A stretch of DNA of 64,000 nucleotides from Halobacteriales archaeon QH_7_65_31 (GCA_003021785.1 PXQU01000004.1:124001-188000), one strand, 5' to 3'. Positions 51,146 through 60,664 are shown, counted from the stretch's first letter. Notes: a model not told the origin generated them from the sequence alone. Translations and numbers: made by a program.

Positions 51146-51733
51146 ATGCGTCAGTTCGTCGTCGTCGGCCACGACGCCCCCACGAGTCCGGAGTTCCCGC
51201 TCGACGATCTCCCGTCCGCGGCCGGGCGACTCGACGTGCTCTGTCGCTGTGTCAACAGCGCGTTGTTTCTCTCACACGGGATTCGCGAGAGCCGAATCCA
51301 TCTCGTCCTCGCCGACGAGTACACCGTCACGTTCGACGGCGCGAGCGCCCGACAGCTCCACCCCGACGAGCGCACGACCGCCGCTCGCATCCGCGCCGCT
51401 CTCGACGCTCGCGAGGACGCGATCGGCCACATGCCGGCGGAGCCGTCACCGGGGGTCGAACTCCGACAGCTGGGGTTCGAGGCGACGCTCGATCGCGTCG
51501 GCGGCACGCCCGTCCAGCTCCACGAGGACGGGGAGCCGCTCTTTGAGGCCGTCCCTCCGACCAATCCGACGTTCGTGCTCTCGGATCACAGCGACTTCAC
51601 GCCCGCCGAGCGCGAACTGCTGGCCGACCGCGCGGACAGTCGCTTCCGCGTCGGCCCCGAGCGACTCCACGCCGACCACAGTATCACCGTCGCACACAAC
51701 TGGCTCGACACCGACGGCTACACCGACTACTGA
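51146..51733 (+). CDS. trmY: tRNA pseudouridine(54) N1-methyltransferase TrmY
   Basis: The 195-residue protein matches TrmY of the SPOUT class: [52 protein letters not shown] and the C-terminal [11 protein letters not shown]. It methylates pseudouridine 54 in the T-loop of archaeal tRNAs using SAM. A housekeeping gene not linked in function to its neighbours; length is typical. Confidence 0.93.
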   Translation: MRQFVVVGHDAPTSPEFPLDDLPSAAGRLDVLCRCVNSALFLSHGIRESRIHLVLADEYTVTFDGASARQLHPDERTTAARIRAALDAREDAIGHMPAEPSPGVELRQLGFEATLDRVGGTPVQLHEDGEPLFEAVPPTNPTFVLSDHSDFTPAERELLADRADSRFRVGPERLHADHSITVAHNWLDTDGYTDY

Positions 51734-51777
51734 GTTCGAACGGACCTGTTTAGGGAACGCCCCTGTGAGAGACCGGT

Positions 51778-52560
51778 ATGCCGACGCTCGCACTCCTCGC
51801 CAGCCACCCACTGGGTGTCCGCTGTCTCGACCGGCTCCACGACCATCCCGATATCGAGGTGACGGCGGTCGTCACCTATGCCGCCGATGCCGAGACGTGG
51901 TGGGACGGCTCCGTCCGCGACCGCGCGCTCGAACTCGGCTACGAGCCGTTGTCGCGCGACGAGATCGACCAGCTCACCGAGACGCCCGTCGATTATCTGC
52001 TCTCCGTCTACTACCCCGATATCCTCGACGAGTCGCTGCTGGACCACCCCGACGAGCTGCCGCTGAACCTGCATCAGGCGGAGCTTCCCCGCTACCGCGG
52101 CAGCAACGTCTTCACCCACTCGATACTCAACGCCCGCGAGGACGACTACTGGCGACACGGCACGACGCTCCACGTGATGGAGCCGTCGGTCGATTCCGGA
52201 GCGATAATCGATCGCCAGTTCGCCGAGATACGCGAGACGGACACGGCGCGCTCGCTGTACGAGCGCGTCTGTGAGGCGTCGATCGACCTGTTCGAGGCGT
52301 GGCTACCGGCCATTGCCGACCGCACTGTCGCCGAGCATCAGACGCCACAGTCTGCGTTCGACGGGCCACGCTACTTCTACGCGAAAGACAGCCTCGACGG
52401 TCGGAAGGAAATCGACCCGGAACGACTCGCCGACGGGGACACCGAACTGTACGACCGTATCCGCGCGCTGGACTTCCCCCCGCACGAGCCGGCTTGGACG
52501 ACTGTCGCCGGCGAGCGTCTCTACCTCACTCGCGACGGCTACCGACGCTACCGACAGTGA
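51778..52560 (+). CDS. Formyltransferase (predicted sugar N-formyltransferase)
   Basis: The 260-residue protein has the formyltransferase core with the N-H-D triad: Asn97 and His99 (LPLNLHQAELPRYRGSN) and Asp139 (EPSVDSGAIID). This fits 10-formyl-THF-dependent transferases. It is shorter than methionyl-tRNA formyltransferase and lies at the edge of a glycan cluster beside WlbA-like and DegT enzymes, which suggests it formylates an amino sugar. It ends overlapping the WlbA-like gene by 35 bases (convergent). An alternative is a formyl-amino-acid or purine-type transferase. Confidence 0.8.
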   Translation: MPTLALLASHPLGVRCLDRLHDHPDIEVTAVVTYAADAETWWDGSVRDRALELGYEPLSRDEIDQLTETPVDYLLSVYYPDILDESLLDHPDELPLNLHQAELPRYRGSNVFTHSILNAREDDYWRHGTTLHVMEPSVDSGAIIDRQFAEIRETDTARSLYERVCEASIDLFEAWLPAIADRTVAEHQTPQSAFDGPRYFYAKDSLDGRKEIDPERLADGDTELYDRIRALDFPPHEPAWTTVAGERLYLTRDGYRRYRQ

Positions 52561-53527
52561 CCGTCTCACCCCGCTCGTCCGACCGCTCGGCGTACTCCAG
52601 TAGCTCGACCGCGCGCGCACCGACCGCCCCCGAGGCCTCGAACGACTCCCCGCTCCGTGCCGCCTCGATGAACGACTCGACCTCCATCCGGAGCGGCTCG
52701 TAGCCGTCCACTTCGTAGGTCGTCTTCCCCTCGTCGCGCGCACGGAGCTGGCCGCCCTCCTTGACGACCGTCGCGTCGAACAGCGCCAGCTCGGTGTCGG
52801 CGAGGTAGTCGATGTACGCCGCCCGTTCCGTCCCGACGACGACCAGCTCACGGCGCTTCCCGAACGCCGGGACCTGCCAAGAGCTGTTGATGACGCCCGT
52901 CGTCTCGCCGTACTCCGCCACCACGGTCGCGGTCTCGTCGGTGTCGGGCCGGAGATGGCGGTTGAGCCGGCAGTAGAGCGAATCGGGCCGCTCGCCGAGC
53001 AGCCAGCCGTAGATATCGATATCGTGGACGGCGAGCGAGTGGAGCGTTCCCGCCGTCGCCCGCGGCGCGCGGAACGCGTACCGATCCGTCGAGAGATATC
53101 TGAGCCGGCCCAGCTCCCCGCGATCGACGCGTCGCTGGAGCGCGCGCAACGCCGGATGATACCGGAAGATGTGGCCAACGCCGAGCGTCGCACCCGTCTC
53201 TTCGGCGGCGTCGACGATCGCCCACGCGTCCGCGGCCGTGAGCGCGAGCGGCTTCTCGACCAGACAGTCAATTCCTGACGCCAGCAGATCGGTCGCGATC
53301 TCTCGATGGGTCGGCGACGGCGTCGCGACGACCGCGGTGTCGACGTCGAGATCGGTGTGGTCGGTGACGTAGTCGACGCCGTAGTCGGTCGCGGTCGATC
53401 TCGCCCGCTCGCGGTCGGCGTCACAGACGACCAACTCGTCGATATCGCCCGCTTCGACCAGCTCCGCGCCGACGCGGACGTGGTTGCTCCCCCAGTAGCC
53501 GGTCCCGATGACGGCGTGGGTCGTCAT
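52526..53527 (-). CDS. Gfo/Idh/MocA oxidoreductase (WlbA/WbpB-like)
   Basis: The 333-residue protein has the NAD motif IGTGYWGSNHVRV, Glu91-Lys92-Pro93 (LVEKPLALTA), GVGHIFRYHPALRAL and His168 in AVHDIDIYGWLLG. These motifs resemble WlbA/WbpB, which oxidises C3 of UDP-GlcNAc-uronic acid. Immediately beside it are an aminotransferase and, further on, a nucleotide-sugar 6-dehydrogenase, the other enzymes of that pathway. It overlaps the aminotransferase gene by four bases. Confidence 0.87.
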   Translation of the reverse strand: MTTHAVIGTGYWGSNHVRVGAELVEAGDIDELVVCDADRERARSTATDYGVDYVTDHTDLDVDTAVVATPSPTHREIATDLLASGIDCLVEKPLALTAADAWAIVDAAEETGATLGVGHIFRYHPALRALQRRVDRGELGRLRYLSTDRYAFRAPRATAGTLHSLAVHDIDIYGWLLGERPDSLYCRLNRHLRPDTDETATVVAEYGETTGVINSSWQVPAFGKRRELVVVGTERAAYIDYLADTELALFDATVVKEGGQLRARDEGKTTYEVDGYEPLRMEVESFIEAARSGESFEASGAVGARAVELLEYAERSDERGETVTVGSVGSRRE

Positions 53528-54675
53528 TCGCTGTGTCCCGGGCCGCTGCGCTGGGTCTCGACCTGCCCTGACTCGTCGGCGAACGCCTCGACGGCCGCAC
53601 AGACGGTCTCGATTTCGGCATCGGTGAGTCGGGGATGCATCGGGAGTGAGACCGTCCGCGCACAGTAGGCCGCCGCGACCGGCGTCTCCGCCGGCTCGAC
53701 CCGCTCGCGAACCGCCGGCTGCTCCTGCACCGGGCGGTCGTAGTGGATTCCCGTCGCGACCCCGCGCTCATCGAGGAACGCGCGGAACGCCTTGCGCTCG
53801 CCGGTCGACACCTGCACGGGGTAGTGGTGATACACGTGCGTCGCGTCCTCGACCGTCGCGGGCGTCGCGACCGCCGGACAGTCACCGAGCCGCCGGTCGT
53901 ACTGGCTGGCCGCCCGTCGCCGCCCCTCGATCCACTCCGGGAGCCGGGCCAGCTGCTCGTCGCCGACTGCGGCGTTGGTCTCGTCCAGCCGGTAGTTCAG
54001 CCCCAGTGCGACGTGCTCGCCCGTCTCGTCGCGACCGTGGTTGCGGAGCGCGCGAAGCTGTCGCGCGACCGCCTCGTCGTCCGTCGTGACCATCCCGCCG
54101 TCCCCCCCGACGGTCATGTTCTTCGTCGGATAGAAGGAGAAGCAGCCGACGTCACCCAGCCCACCGACGGGGTCGCCGTCGAGGGTCGCGAGATGCGCCT
54201 GTGCCGCGTCCTCGATGACGAGCAGGTCGTTTCCGTCGGCGATATCGAGGATCTCGTCCATCGCGGCCGGCTGGCCGTGCATGTGGGTCACGGCGACGGC
54301 AGTCGGGTCGTCGCTCGCTTCGACCGCCGCGCGGAGCGCGTCCGGGTCCATCGTGTAGCGGTCGGGGTCGATATCGACGAACCGCGGTGTCGCTCCGAGT
54401 TCGAGCACGGGCGACACCGTCGCGAAGTAGGTGTGTCCGGGCACGAACACCGTGTCGCCGGGACCGATCCCGAGCGCCTGCATCCCCAACAGGAGCGCGG
54501 CGGTCCCGTTCGAGACGCCGACGGCGTGGTCGGTTTCACAGGCCGCAGCGAAGTTGGCCTCGAACGTCTCACACTCGTCCCCCTTGACGTGACGGCCCGA
54601 GCGCAACACCGACTCCACCCGCTCGACCATCGCGTCGTCCATCGCAATATCCGTGAACGGAACCGACTCTGGCAT
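53524..54675 (-). CDS. DegT/DnrJ/EryC1/StrS sugar aminotransferase (WlbC/WbpE-like)
   Basis: From MPESVPFTDIAMDDAMVERV the protein has 383 residues. The PLP lysine is Lys185 in FYPTKNMTVGGDGGM, the ring-contacting Asp156 is in VIEDAAQAH, and VSNGTAALLLG binds phosphate. These transfer an amino group to a keto sugar, here plausibly position 3 of a UDP-hexuronic acid made by the coupled oxidoreductase gene. I chose the ATG at 54675 because the conserved PFTD start begins there. Confidence 0.9.
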   Translation of the reverse strand: MPESVPFTDIAMDDAMVERVESVLRSGRHVKGDECETFEANFAAACETDHAVGVSNGTAALLLGMQALGIGPGDTVFVPGHTYFATVSPVLELGATPRFVDIDPDRYTMDPDALRAAVEASDDPTAVAVTHMHGQPAAMDEILDIADGNDLLVIEDAAQAHLATLDGDPVGGLGDVGCFSFYPTKNMTVGGDGGMVTTDDEAVARQLRALRNHGRDETGEHVALGLNYRLDETNAAVGDEQLARLPEWIEGRRRAASQYDRRLGDCPAVATPATVEDATHVYHHYPVQVSTGERKAFRAFLDERGVATGIHYDRPVQEQPAVRERVEPAETPVAAAYCARTVSLPMHPRLTDAEIETVCAAVEAFADESGQVETQRSGPGHSE

Positions 54676-54758
54676 ACGCGGAGTCGCGGAGCCACGACCG
54701 TAGCTCTGTCGCACTTCCGTCCGGAAGGCTTTCGCCCCCCGCTACCGCACTGCGCGGT

Positions 54759-55697
54759 ATGCCACTCGTCTCTGCGCTGATCCCGACGTACAACCGAGCC
54801 GACCGGGTCGGCGGCGCAATCGAGAGTGTGCTCGCACAGAGCCACGACGAGATCGAGGCCGTCGTCGTCAACGACGGGTCGACCGACGAGACGCGAGAGA
54901 CGCTCGAAGCGTACGCTGACGACGACCGGGTTCGCGTCCGGCACAACGACGAGAACCGCGGTATCGCCGCCACGTTCGACCGCGCCGCCGCCGTCGCCGA
55001 CGGCGAGTATCTCGGCATCCTCGGTGACGACGACCGCTGGCGACCAGAGAAGACCAGTCGCCAGCTCGACCGGTTCGCCCAGCTCGACGACGAGTATGGT
55101 CTCGTCTACGCCGGCGGGACCAGAGTCGACGACGACGGGACCGTCCTCACCGAGGTCCGTCCGACGGTCCACGGCGACTGCTACCCCGAGATCCTCACGG
55201 AGTTCCCGCTCGCGCCCCACTCCAGTCATCTCATCCGCGCATCGTGTCTCGAACAGGTCGGCGGGTTCGACACCGACTTTCCAGCGGCCGTCGACTGGGA
55301 AGTGAACATCCGGCTCGCCCGCGAGTTCCGTGTCGCGTACGTAGACGAGATTCTCGTCGATCGGCAGTTCCACGGGGACAACGTCTCCGGCGGCGCGCTC
55401 ACGGGTGACCCGGCGTATCAGGTCGCCGCCCGCGACCGCATCCGACGGGCGTTTCGCGAGGAGCTTCGGGCGCATCCAAAGATCGAACGTCGGTTCGCCG
55501 CCGCCCACGAGAAACACCGGGGACGGGTCGCCGTCGGTGATCGCGACCGTCGTCGCGCGACCGCACACTTCCTCGCGGCGTCGTTGCTCGCCCCGACCGT
55601 CGAGCATCTCGGCTCGCTCGCGACCGCCGCGGTCCATCCTCGGCTCTACGACGCACTCGCCGGTCGGGAGACCTCGCCGGCGGAGGTGCTCGGATGA
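54759..55697 (+). CDS. Glycosyltransferase family 2
   Basis: The 312-residue GT-A protein has VSALIPTYNRADRVGGAIES, the VNDGSTD motif, and the DxD in YLGILGDDDRWRPEK, with FDTDFPAAVDWEVNIRLARE as the acceptor side. It adds a sugar to a growing lipid-linked chain. It overlaps the nucleotide-sugar dehydrogenase gene by four bases, so they are one operon, and it is divergent from the aminotransferase. Confidence 0.9.
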   Translation: MPLVSALIPTYNRADRVGGAIESVLAQSHDEIEAVVVNDGSTDETRETLEAYADDDRVRVRHNDENRGIAATFDRAAAVADGEYLGILGDDDRWRPEKTSRQLDRFAQLDDEYGLVYAGGTRVDDDGTVLTEVRPTVHGDCYPEILTEFPLAPHSSHLIRASCLEQVGGFDTDFPAAVDWEVNIRLAREFRVAYVDEILVDRQFHGDNVSGGALTGDPAYQVAARDRIRRAFREELRAHPKIERRFAAAHEKHRGRVAVGDRDRRRATAHFLAASLLAPTVEHLGSLATAAVHPRLYDALAGRETSPAEVLG

Positions 55698-56923
55698 AGA
55701 CCGTCGTCGTCGGACTGGGCCACATCGGACTCCCGACCGCCCTCCTGCTCGCCCAACAGCACGAGGTGGTCGGCGTCGATACCGACGAGACGCGCGTTCG
55801 GACGCTCGCCGACGGCGATCTCCTGCTGGACGAACCCGGGCTCGACGCGCTGTACGCCGAGGTCGCAGACCGATTCACCGCGACGACGGCGATGGAGCCG
55901 GCCGACGCGTACGTGATCACCGTGCCGACGCCGCTCGACCAGCAGGAGAACGTCGCCGACCTCCGGCACGTCCGTGCGGCCGTGGAATCCGTCGCCGAAG
56001 TAGTCTCGTCCGGAGAGCTGGTCGTGGTCGAATCGACCGTACCGCCGGGCACGTCAGAACGGCTCGTCCAGCCGATTCTGGCAGACGCCGCGACCGATAT
56101 CGCCTACGCCCACTGCCCCGAGCGGGCCATCCCCGAGCGGACGCTGGCGGAGATGACGACGAACGACCGCGTCGTCGGCACGAACGGACAGGCAACGGAA
56201 GCGATTCGCGATCTCTACGCGTTCACCGACGGCACGCTCCATCTGACGGACCCGCGGACGGCGGAGTTCGTCAAGCTGGCCGAGAACACCTCTCGCGACG
56301 TGGAAATCGCGCTCGCCAACGAGTTCGCCAAGCTGGCCGACGGTATCGGCGTCGACGTTCACGAAGCCATCGAGATAGCCAACGAACACCCGCGGGTCGA
56401 TATCCTCGATCCCGGTCCGGGGGTCGGCGGCCACTGTATCACCACCGATCCGTGGTTCCTCACCGGAGCCGGCTCGGAGGCGCGGCTCGTCCCGCTGGCG
56501 CGTGATATCAACGACGGGATGCCCGACCACGTGCTCGGGCTGGTGCGCGAGCAGGTCGCGCACGTCCGTCGCCCGCGGGTCGCTGTCCTCGGCGTCGCCT
56601 ACAAGGGGAACGTGAGCGACACCCGCGAGACCCCCGCCGGACGGTTCATCCGCCGCGCCGAGAACGCCGGCTACGAGGTGTCCGTCCACGATCCGCACGT
56701 CGAACGCTACGACGAGCCGCTGCTCGACCGCGCGACCGCATTGGAGGGGACAGACTGTGCGGTCGTGCTCACCGATCACGACGAGTTCCGCGAGCTGTCG
56801 CCGGCGACGTTCGACGGGATGCGAACCCGGACGATCGTCGATACGCGCAATCTCCTCGCACACGATACGCTCCGCGAGGCCGGCATCGAGGTGTCCGTCC
56901 TCGGTGACGGGACACAAGGCTAG
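55694..56923 (+). CDS. Nucleotide-sugar 6-dehydrogenase (UDP-GlcNAc/ManNAc type)
   Basis: The 409-residue protein has the Rossmann GLGHIGLPTALLLA, VESTVPPGTSERLV, FVKLAENTSRDVEIALANEF (Lys194, Asn198) and the catalytic Cys248 in PGPGVGGHCITTDPWF, with GVAYKGNVSDTRETP in the C-terminal domain. The motif set is of the WecC/WbpA type, which oxidises C6 of UDP-N-acetyl hexosamines by two NAD-dependent steps. It would supply UDP-hexosaminuronic acid to the oxidoreductase and aminotransferase at 52.5-54.7 kb. Confidence 0.9.
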   Translation: MKTVVVGLGHIGLPTALLLAQQHEVVGVDTDETRVRTLADGDLLLDEPGLDALYAEVADRFTATTAMEPADAYVITVPTPLDQQENVADLRHVRAAVESVAEVVSSGELVVVESTVPPGTSERLVQPILADAATDIAYAHCPERAIPERTLAEMTTNDRVVGTNGQATEAIRDLYAFTDGTLHLTDPRTAEFVKLAENTSRDVEIALANEFAKLADGIGVDVHEAIEIANEHPRVDILDPGPGVGGHCITTDPWFLTGAGSEARLVPLARDINDGMPDHVLGLVREQVAHVRRPRVAVLGVAYKGNVSDTRETPAGRFIRRAENAGYEVSVHDPHVERYDEPLLDRATALEGTDCAVVLTDHDEFRELSPATFDGMRTRTIVDTRNLLAHDTLREAGIEVSVLGDGTQG

Positions 56924-56948
56924 TTAGGGTCGCAGTCGCAGGCGAGAT

Positions 56949-57959
56949 ATGAGCGACGACGCCGACCCACTCCACCGGATTATCGCCCGAAAAGTGCGCG
57001 ACAACGGGCTACATCCGCGCTGGTGGGTGACGAACGCCTACCCGTGGGCACGCCGTCGACTTCGCGATGCCGCGTTCCGCAGGCTGATGGCCCTTCGGCG
57101 TCGCGACGCCTTCGACCACTACGAGGCCGAATGGGACAATCTCGTTATTCTCGACGCCTGTCGGTACGACCTCTTCGCCTCGACTCACGATCTGCCGGGC
57201 GAACTCGAACAGCGCCACTCGAAGGGGTCGGCTACCGCCGAGTGGCTGCGCCGCCATTTCGCCGACCGCGACGCCCACGATACCGTCTACGTGACGGCCA
57301 ACCCGATGTACCGTGCGACCGAGTGGGTCGGTGCGGACCTCTCGGAGACGTTCCACGACGTAATCGACCTGACGGAAGGCGCGTTCGTCGAGGACGGTAC
57401 GACGATGCCGTACACCGTCGCCGCCGCCGCTGTGTGGGCCGCCGAGACGTATCCGAACAAGCGACTGCTCGTCCATTTCATGCAGCCACATCACCCCTTC
57501 GTCAGTCGGTTCGCCCGCGAGCACGACCTACTCGACCCGGAGATGCGACTCCGGCAGTTCGTCACCGAGGGGGAGACGCGAACGGAGACCCGCGCGTGGC
57601 GCGAGTGGGGTCGACAGGTCGACACAGGTGACCTCCCCATCGAGACGTTGTGGCGCGCCTACCGTGACAACCTCACGCTCGCACTCCCTGCCGTCCACGA
57701 CCTACTGGACGCGTTCGAGGGACGAACCGTCGTGACGAGTGATCACGGTAATATGCTCGGTGAGCGCGCCACTCCGTTTGCGGAGACTGTTTGGGGGCAT
57801 CCCCAGGAGTACCAGACGCCCGAACTCGTCGATGTGCCGTGGCTCGTCACGAATCCCAGTGTCCCGACCCGAGCGACGACTGCAGACCCACCTATCGACC
57901 GTCTCGACCGCGACGATGACGAGCTATCCGACCGGCTCTCCGCTCTCGGCTACGCTTGA
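56949..57959 (+). CDS. Alkaline phosphatase/sulfatase superfamily protein
   Basis: The 336-residue protein has a metal-site start NLVILDACRYDLF (Asp69, Cys71, Arg72), VHFMQPHHPFVSRF (histidines) and VVTSDHGNMLGERA (Asp-His pair), the layout of the alkaline phosphatase/sulfatase fold. The family can transfer or hydrolyse phosphate, sulfate or phosphodiester groups. No signal peptide, so a cytoplasmic role such as handling a glycan precursor is likely, but the substrate is open. It starts 25 bases after the dehydrogenase gene. Confidence 0.8.
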   Translation: MSDDADPLHRIIARKVRDNGLHPRWWVTNAYPWARRRLRDAAFRRLMALRRRDAFDHYEAEWDNLVILDACRYDLFASTHDLPGELEQRHSKGSATAEWLRRHFADRDAHDTVYVTANPMYRATEWVGADLSETFHDVIDLTEGAFVEDGTTMPYTVAAAAVWAAETYPNKRLLVHFMQPHHPFVSRFAREHDLLDPEMRLRQFVTEGETRTETRAWREWGRQVDTGDLPIETLWRAYRDNLTLALPAVHDLLDAFEGRTVVTSDHGNMLGERATPFAETVWGHPQEYQTPELVDVPWLVTNPSVPTRATTADPPIDRLDRDDDELSDRLSALGYA

Positions 57960-58062
57960 GCGAGTCGTCGTCGCCCGACAGCAGCACTGGCGACGAACAC
58001 GGCAGGATTTAATCGACGGCTGTCGAACCGGGAGACGTGCTCACTGACGACCACTGGGGGAA

Positions 58063-59508
58063 ATGGTCGAACTCGTAGACCGCGCGGCCCGCGGTGGGCT
58101 GTGGGCGGCCGGCGAGACCGCACTCGTTCGCGGACTGGAGCTGCTGCGGTACGTCGCCATCGCCCGCCTGCTCGTGCCGAGCCAGATCGGGCTGTTCACG
58201 TTCGGCGTGCTCACGCTCTCGGCCGTCAAGCGGTTCTCGAATCTGGGAACCGACGCCGCCATTATCTCACAGGACGGCGATCTCGACCGTCAGCTCGACG
58301 CTGCATTCACGCTCCAGATCGCTCGCTCGCTTCTGCTCGCCGGACTGCTCTACGCCGCCGCGCCGATTCCGGCGGCCGTCTTCGGTGACGAATCGGTCGT
58401 CCGACTGGTCCGACTCATCGCCGTGATTCCGCTCATCGACACGGTCGAGAATCCGGCGACCGTCGTCTTCGAGAAGGAGCTGAACTTCCGTCGCCGGTCG
58501 CTGTTCCGGCTATCGGGCGTGCTCGCGAACACCGTCGTCTCGGTCACACTCGCCTATCGGCTCCAGTCGGTCGACGCGCTGATCGCCGGCGTCGTCGCCG
58601 GCGCGGCTGTCCACACCGTCGTCTCGCATCTGCTCACCGCCCACAGCCCGCGGCCCTCCCTCGACATCGCACAGATGCGGACGCTGTTCGACTACGGCAA
58701 GTGGCTCACGGGTAGCTCTATCATCTCGTGGATCTACCGCGAGGGCGACGACGCGCTCGTCGGAGCCGTCGTCGGAAGCGCCGGACTCGCCTACTACCGG
58801 AACGCGTTCCAGTTCGGGCAGGCCCCGCAGTCTGAGCTGACCGGCGTCATCAGCGAGGTGGCGTTTCCGACCTACGCCGAGGTGAGCGACGATCTGCACG
58901 CGGTGCTGGTCGGCTACCGATGGACGCTCGGAGTCGCGGTGACGGCGGTGTTTCCGGCCGCGGTCGGCACGGCCCTCGTCGCCCCGCTGTTCGTCCCCGT
59001 CGCGCTCGGGCAGGGGTGGGGACCGACGGTTCGCCCGCTGCAGATCATCGCGCTCGCCGCCGCCGGCCACGCCGTCACGGCGACCGCCAGCTCGCTCTGG
59101 CAGGCGCTCGATCGCCCGGACCTGTACACCAAAACCGAGACGCTCTCGATGGCCGTGCTCTTCGTGACGGCTGTACCGGCAACGCTCGAATACGGCGTCG
59201 TCGGCACGGCCACCGCGGTCACTGTGACCGCCGTTCTCGTCGCTCCCGTCCGGATACTGCTCGTTTCGCGACTGCTCGATACGTCGGTCACCCCCCTGCT
59301 GACACCGCTTGCCGGGCCGGCACTCGCGACCGCTCTGATGACGGCGGCCGTCGCGCCGACGGTGACGACGCTTCCGTCGACGCTTCCCGGTCTGCTCGGG
59401 AGCATCGCCGTCGGTGTCCTCGTCTACGCGACCGCCCTCGTCGCACTCGACCGGACGCGGCTCGACACGCTCGCTCCCGTTCGCGAGCTGCTCGACGCGC
59501 TCAGGTGA
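58063..59508 (+). CDS. Wzx/RfbX-type polysaccharide flippase (AglR-like)
   Basis: The 481-residue protein has 12-14 hydrophobic helices and the polysaccharide-biosynthesis (MOP) flippase pattern: ARGGLWAAGETALVRGLELL, FGVLTLSAVKRFSNLGTDAA, YYRNAFQFGQAPQSEL and GQGWGPTVRPLQIIAL. Wzx flippases move lipid-linked glycans across the membrane. This is the second flippase type in the window (the other is the ABC transporter at 23.9 kb), so two glycans may be exported by different routes. Confidence 0.88.
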   Translation: MVELVDRAARGGLWAAGETALVRGLELLRYVAIARLLVPSQIGLFTFGVLTLSAVKRFSNLGTDAAIISQDGDLDRQLDAAFTLQIARSLLLAGLLYAAAPIPAAVFGDESVVRLVRLIAVIPLIDTVENPATVVFEKELNFRRRSLFRLSGVLANTVVSVTLAYRLQSVDALIAGVVAGAAVHTVVSHLLTAHSPRPSLDIAQMRTLFDYGKWLTGSSIISWIYREGDDALVGAVVGSAGLAYYRNAFQFGQAPQSELTGVISEVAFPTYAEVSDDLHAVLVGYRWTLGVAVTAVFPAAVGTALVAPLFVPVALGQGWGPTVRPLQIIALAAAGHAVTATASSLWQALDRPDLYTKTETLSMAVLFVTAVPATLEYGVVGTATAVTVTAVLVAPVRILLVSRLLDTSVTPLLTPLAGPALATALMTAAVAPTVTTLPSTLPGLLGSIAVGVLVYATALVALDRTRLDTLAPVRELLDALR

Positions 59509-60664
59509 GCAGTCCCAGCTCGCGAAGCCGACGCTCCTTCCCGTCACAGAACGACTGCCACGTCGGTACGGCCTCTTGATTCGGTCGCTCGTCGCTGTCG
59601 AGCCGCGTCGCGACGGCGTCGGCCCACCGCTCCGGCCCCGGCTCCGCGACCGAAACGGCCGGCTCCGGAGCGAGTAGCTCCTTCGCGTAGGTGTCCGTCG
59701 CGAGGACGACCGGCGTGTCGGCCCCGTACGCCTCCAACGGCGACAGCCCGTACGACATCCACGCCGAGCAGCCGAAGCTATCCGCGCCGGCGTAGTAGCC
59801 CGGAAGCTCGTCGTCGGCGACGTAGCCGGCGAACTCGACTCGCTCCTCGACGCCGACGGTGGCGACGACCTCGCGCAGTCGGTTCTCGTCCGGGCCGGTC
59901 CCGCAGACGGTGAGTGACACGTCGTAGCCGCGGTCGGCCAACAGCTTCGTCGCCCGGATCTGCGTCTCGATGCGCTTGCGCGGGTCGAGCCGGCGCACCG
60001 ACAGCAGATCGTACTCGCGCTCGGAGAGCGCTCGCGGCTCGTGGTCGCCACGCCACCCCGCATCGACACCCGGCCGGACGACGGTGCTGTCGACGTCGTA
60101 CAGTCCGTCGAGCTCACGCGCGACTCGCCGTGAGCCGGTGAAGACGGTCGCCGCCCACCGAAGCCCGTAGCCCCGGACGCGTTCGCCAACGCCGGCCCAC
60201 AGTCGCTGGCGCGCCGATAGCGACGGCGGGTCGTGGAACGTCTGGTGGCCAGGGACCTCACCGACGAGCCGCTCGTACGCCGGCGTTCCGACGTGCGGGA
60301 CGAGCCGCGGATCGTCCGGAAACCAGAGCACGGAGCCGTGGACGTGTGGCGCGTACGGCGCGTCGAGCAGTCCGGCACAGACGCTCACCTCCTCGGTCGC
60401 GTAATGCGACAGGACGAGATCGGGGTCGCGCTCGGCGAGCAGCGGGTAGAGCCGCCGGACGCCGCGCCACCCCTTCTGCGGGCGACCGTACGCCACCGTC
60501 TCGACCGCGTCCGGGAGCGTCTCTGCCACGTAGTCGGCGTCGTACGCCGGGGCGAGCACCGTCACCTCGTGCTCGCGGGCGAAGTGACTGCTCTCCTCGA
60601 CACAGAGCCGCTCTGCGCCGCCCGGGGGTGCGAGCGTGAGACCGAAGACGACACAGATTTGCAT
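59501..60664 (-). CDS. Glycosyltransferase family 4
   Basis: The 387-residue GT-B protein starts MQICVVFGLTLAPPGGAERL and has VSHYATEEVSVCAG-like N-terminal features. The donor domain has RRLDPRKRIETQIRATKLLA, CGTGPDENRLREV and the C-terminal SYGLSPLEAYGADTPVVLAT (E-A-xx type). It adds a sugar from a nucleotide or lipid donor. It overlaps the convergent flippase end by eight bases. The frame is open upstream to 61396, but that is antisense to the next gene; I start at the Met that opens the glycosyltransferase fold. Confidence 0.87.
   Translation of the reverse strand: MQICVVFGLTLAPPGGAERLCVEESSHFAREHEVTVLAPAYDADYVAETLPDAVETVAYGRPQKGWRGVRRLYPLLAERDPDLVLSHYATEEVSVCAGLLDAPYAPHVHGSVLWFPDDPRLVPHVGTPAYERLVGEVPGHQTFHDPPSLSARQRLWAGVGERVRGYGLRWAATVFTGSRRVARELDGLYDVDSTVVRPGVDAGWRGDHEPRALSEREYDLLSVRRLDPRKRIETQIRATKLLADRGYDVSLTVCGTGPDENRLREVVATVGVEERVEFAGYVADDELPGYYAGADSFGCSAWMSYGLSPLEAYGADTPVVLATDTYAKELLAPEPAVSVAEPGPERWADAVATRLDSDERPNQEAVPTWQSFCDGKERRLRELGLLT

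Noticed and set aside
58510..60378. A 622-residue minus-strand frame across the flippase and glycosyltransferase genes.
   Set aside because: It overlaps two recognised genes in the wrong frame and its composition (Arg/Ser/Thr runs, then Glu/Arg/Gly runs) is not protein-like.
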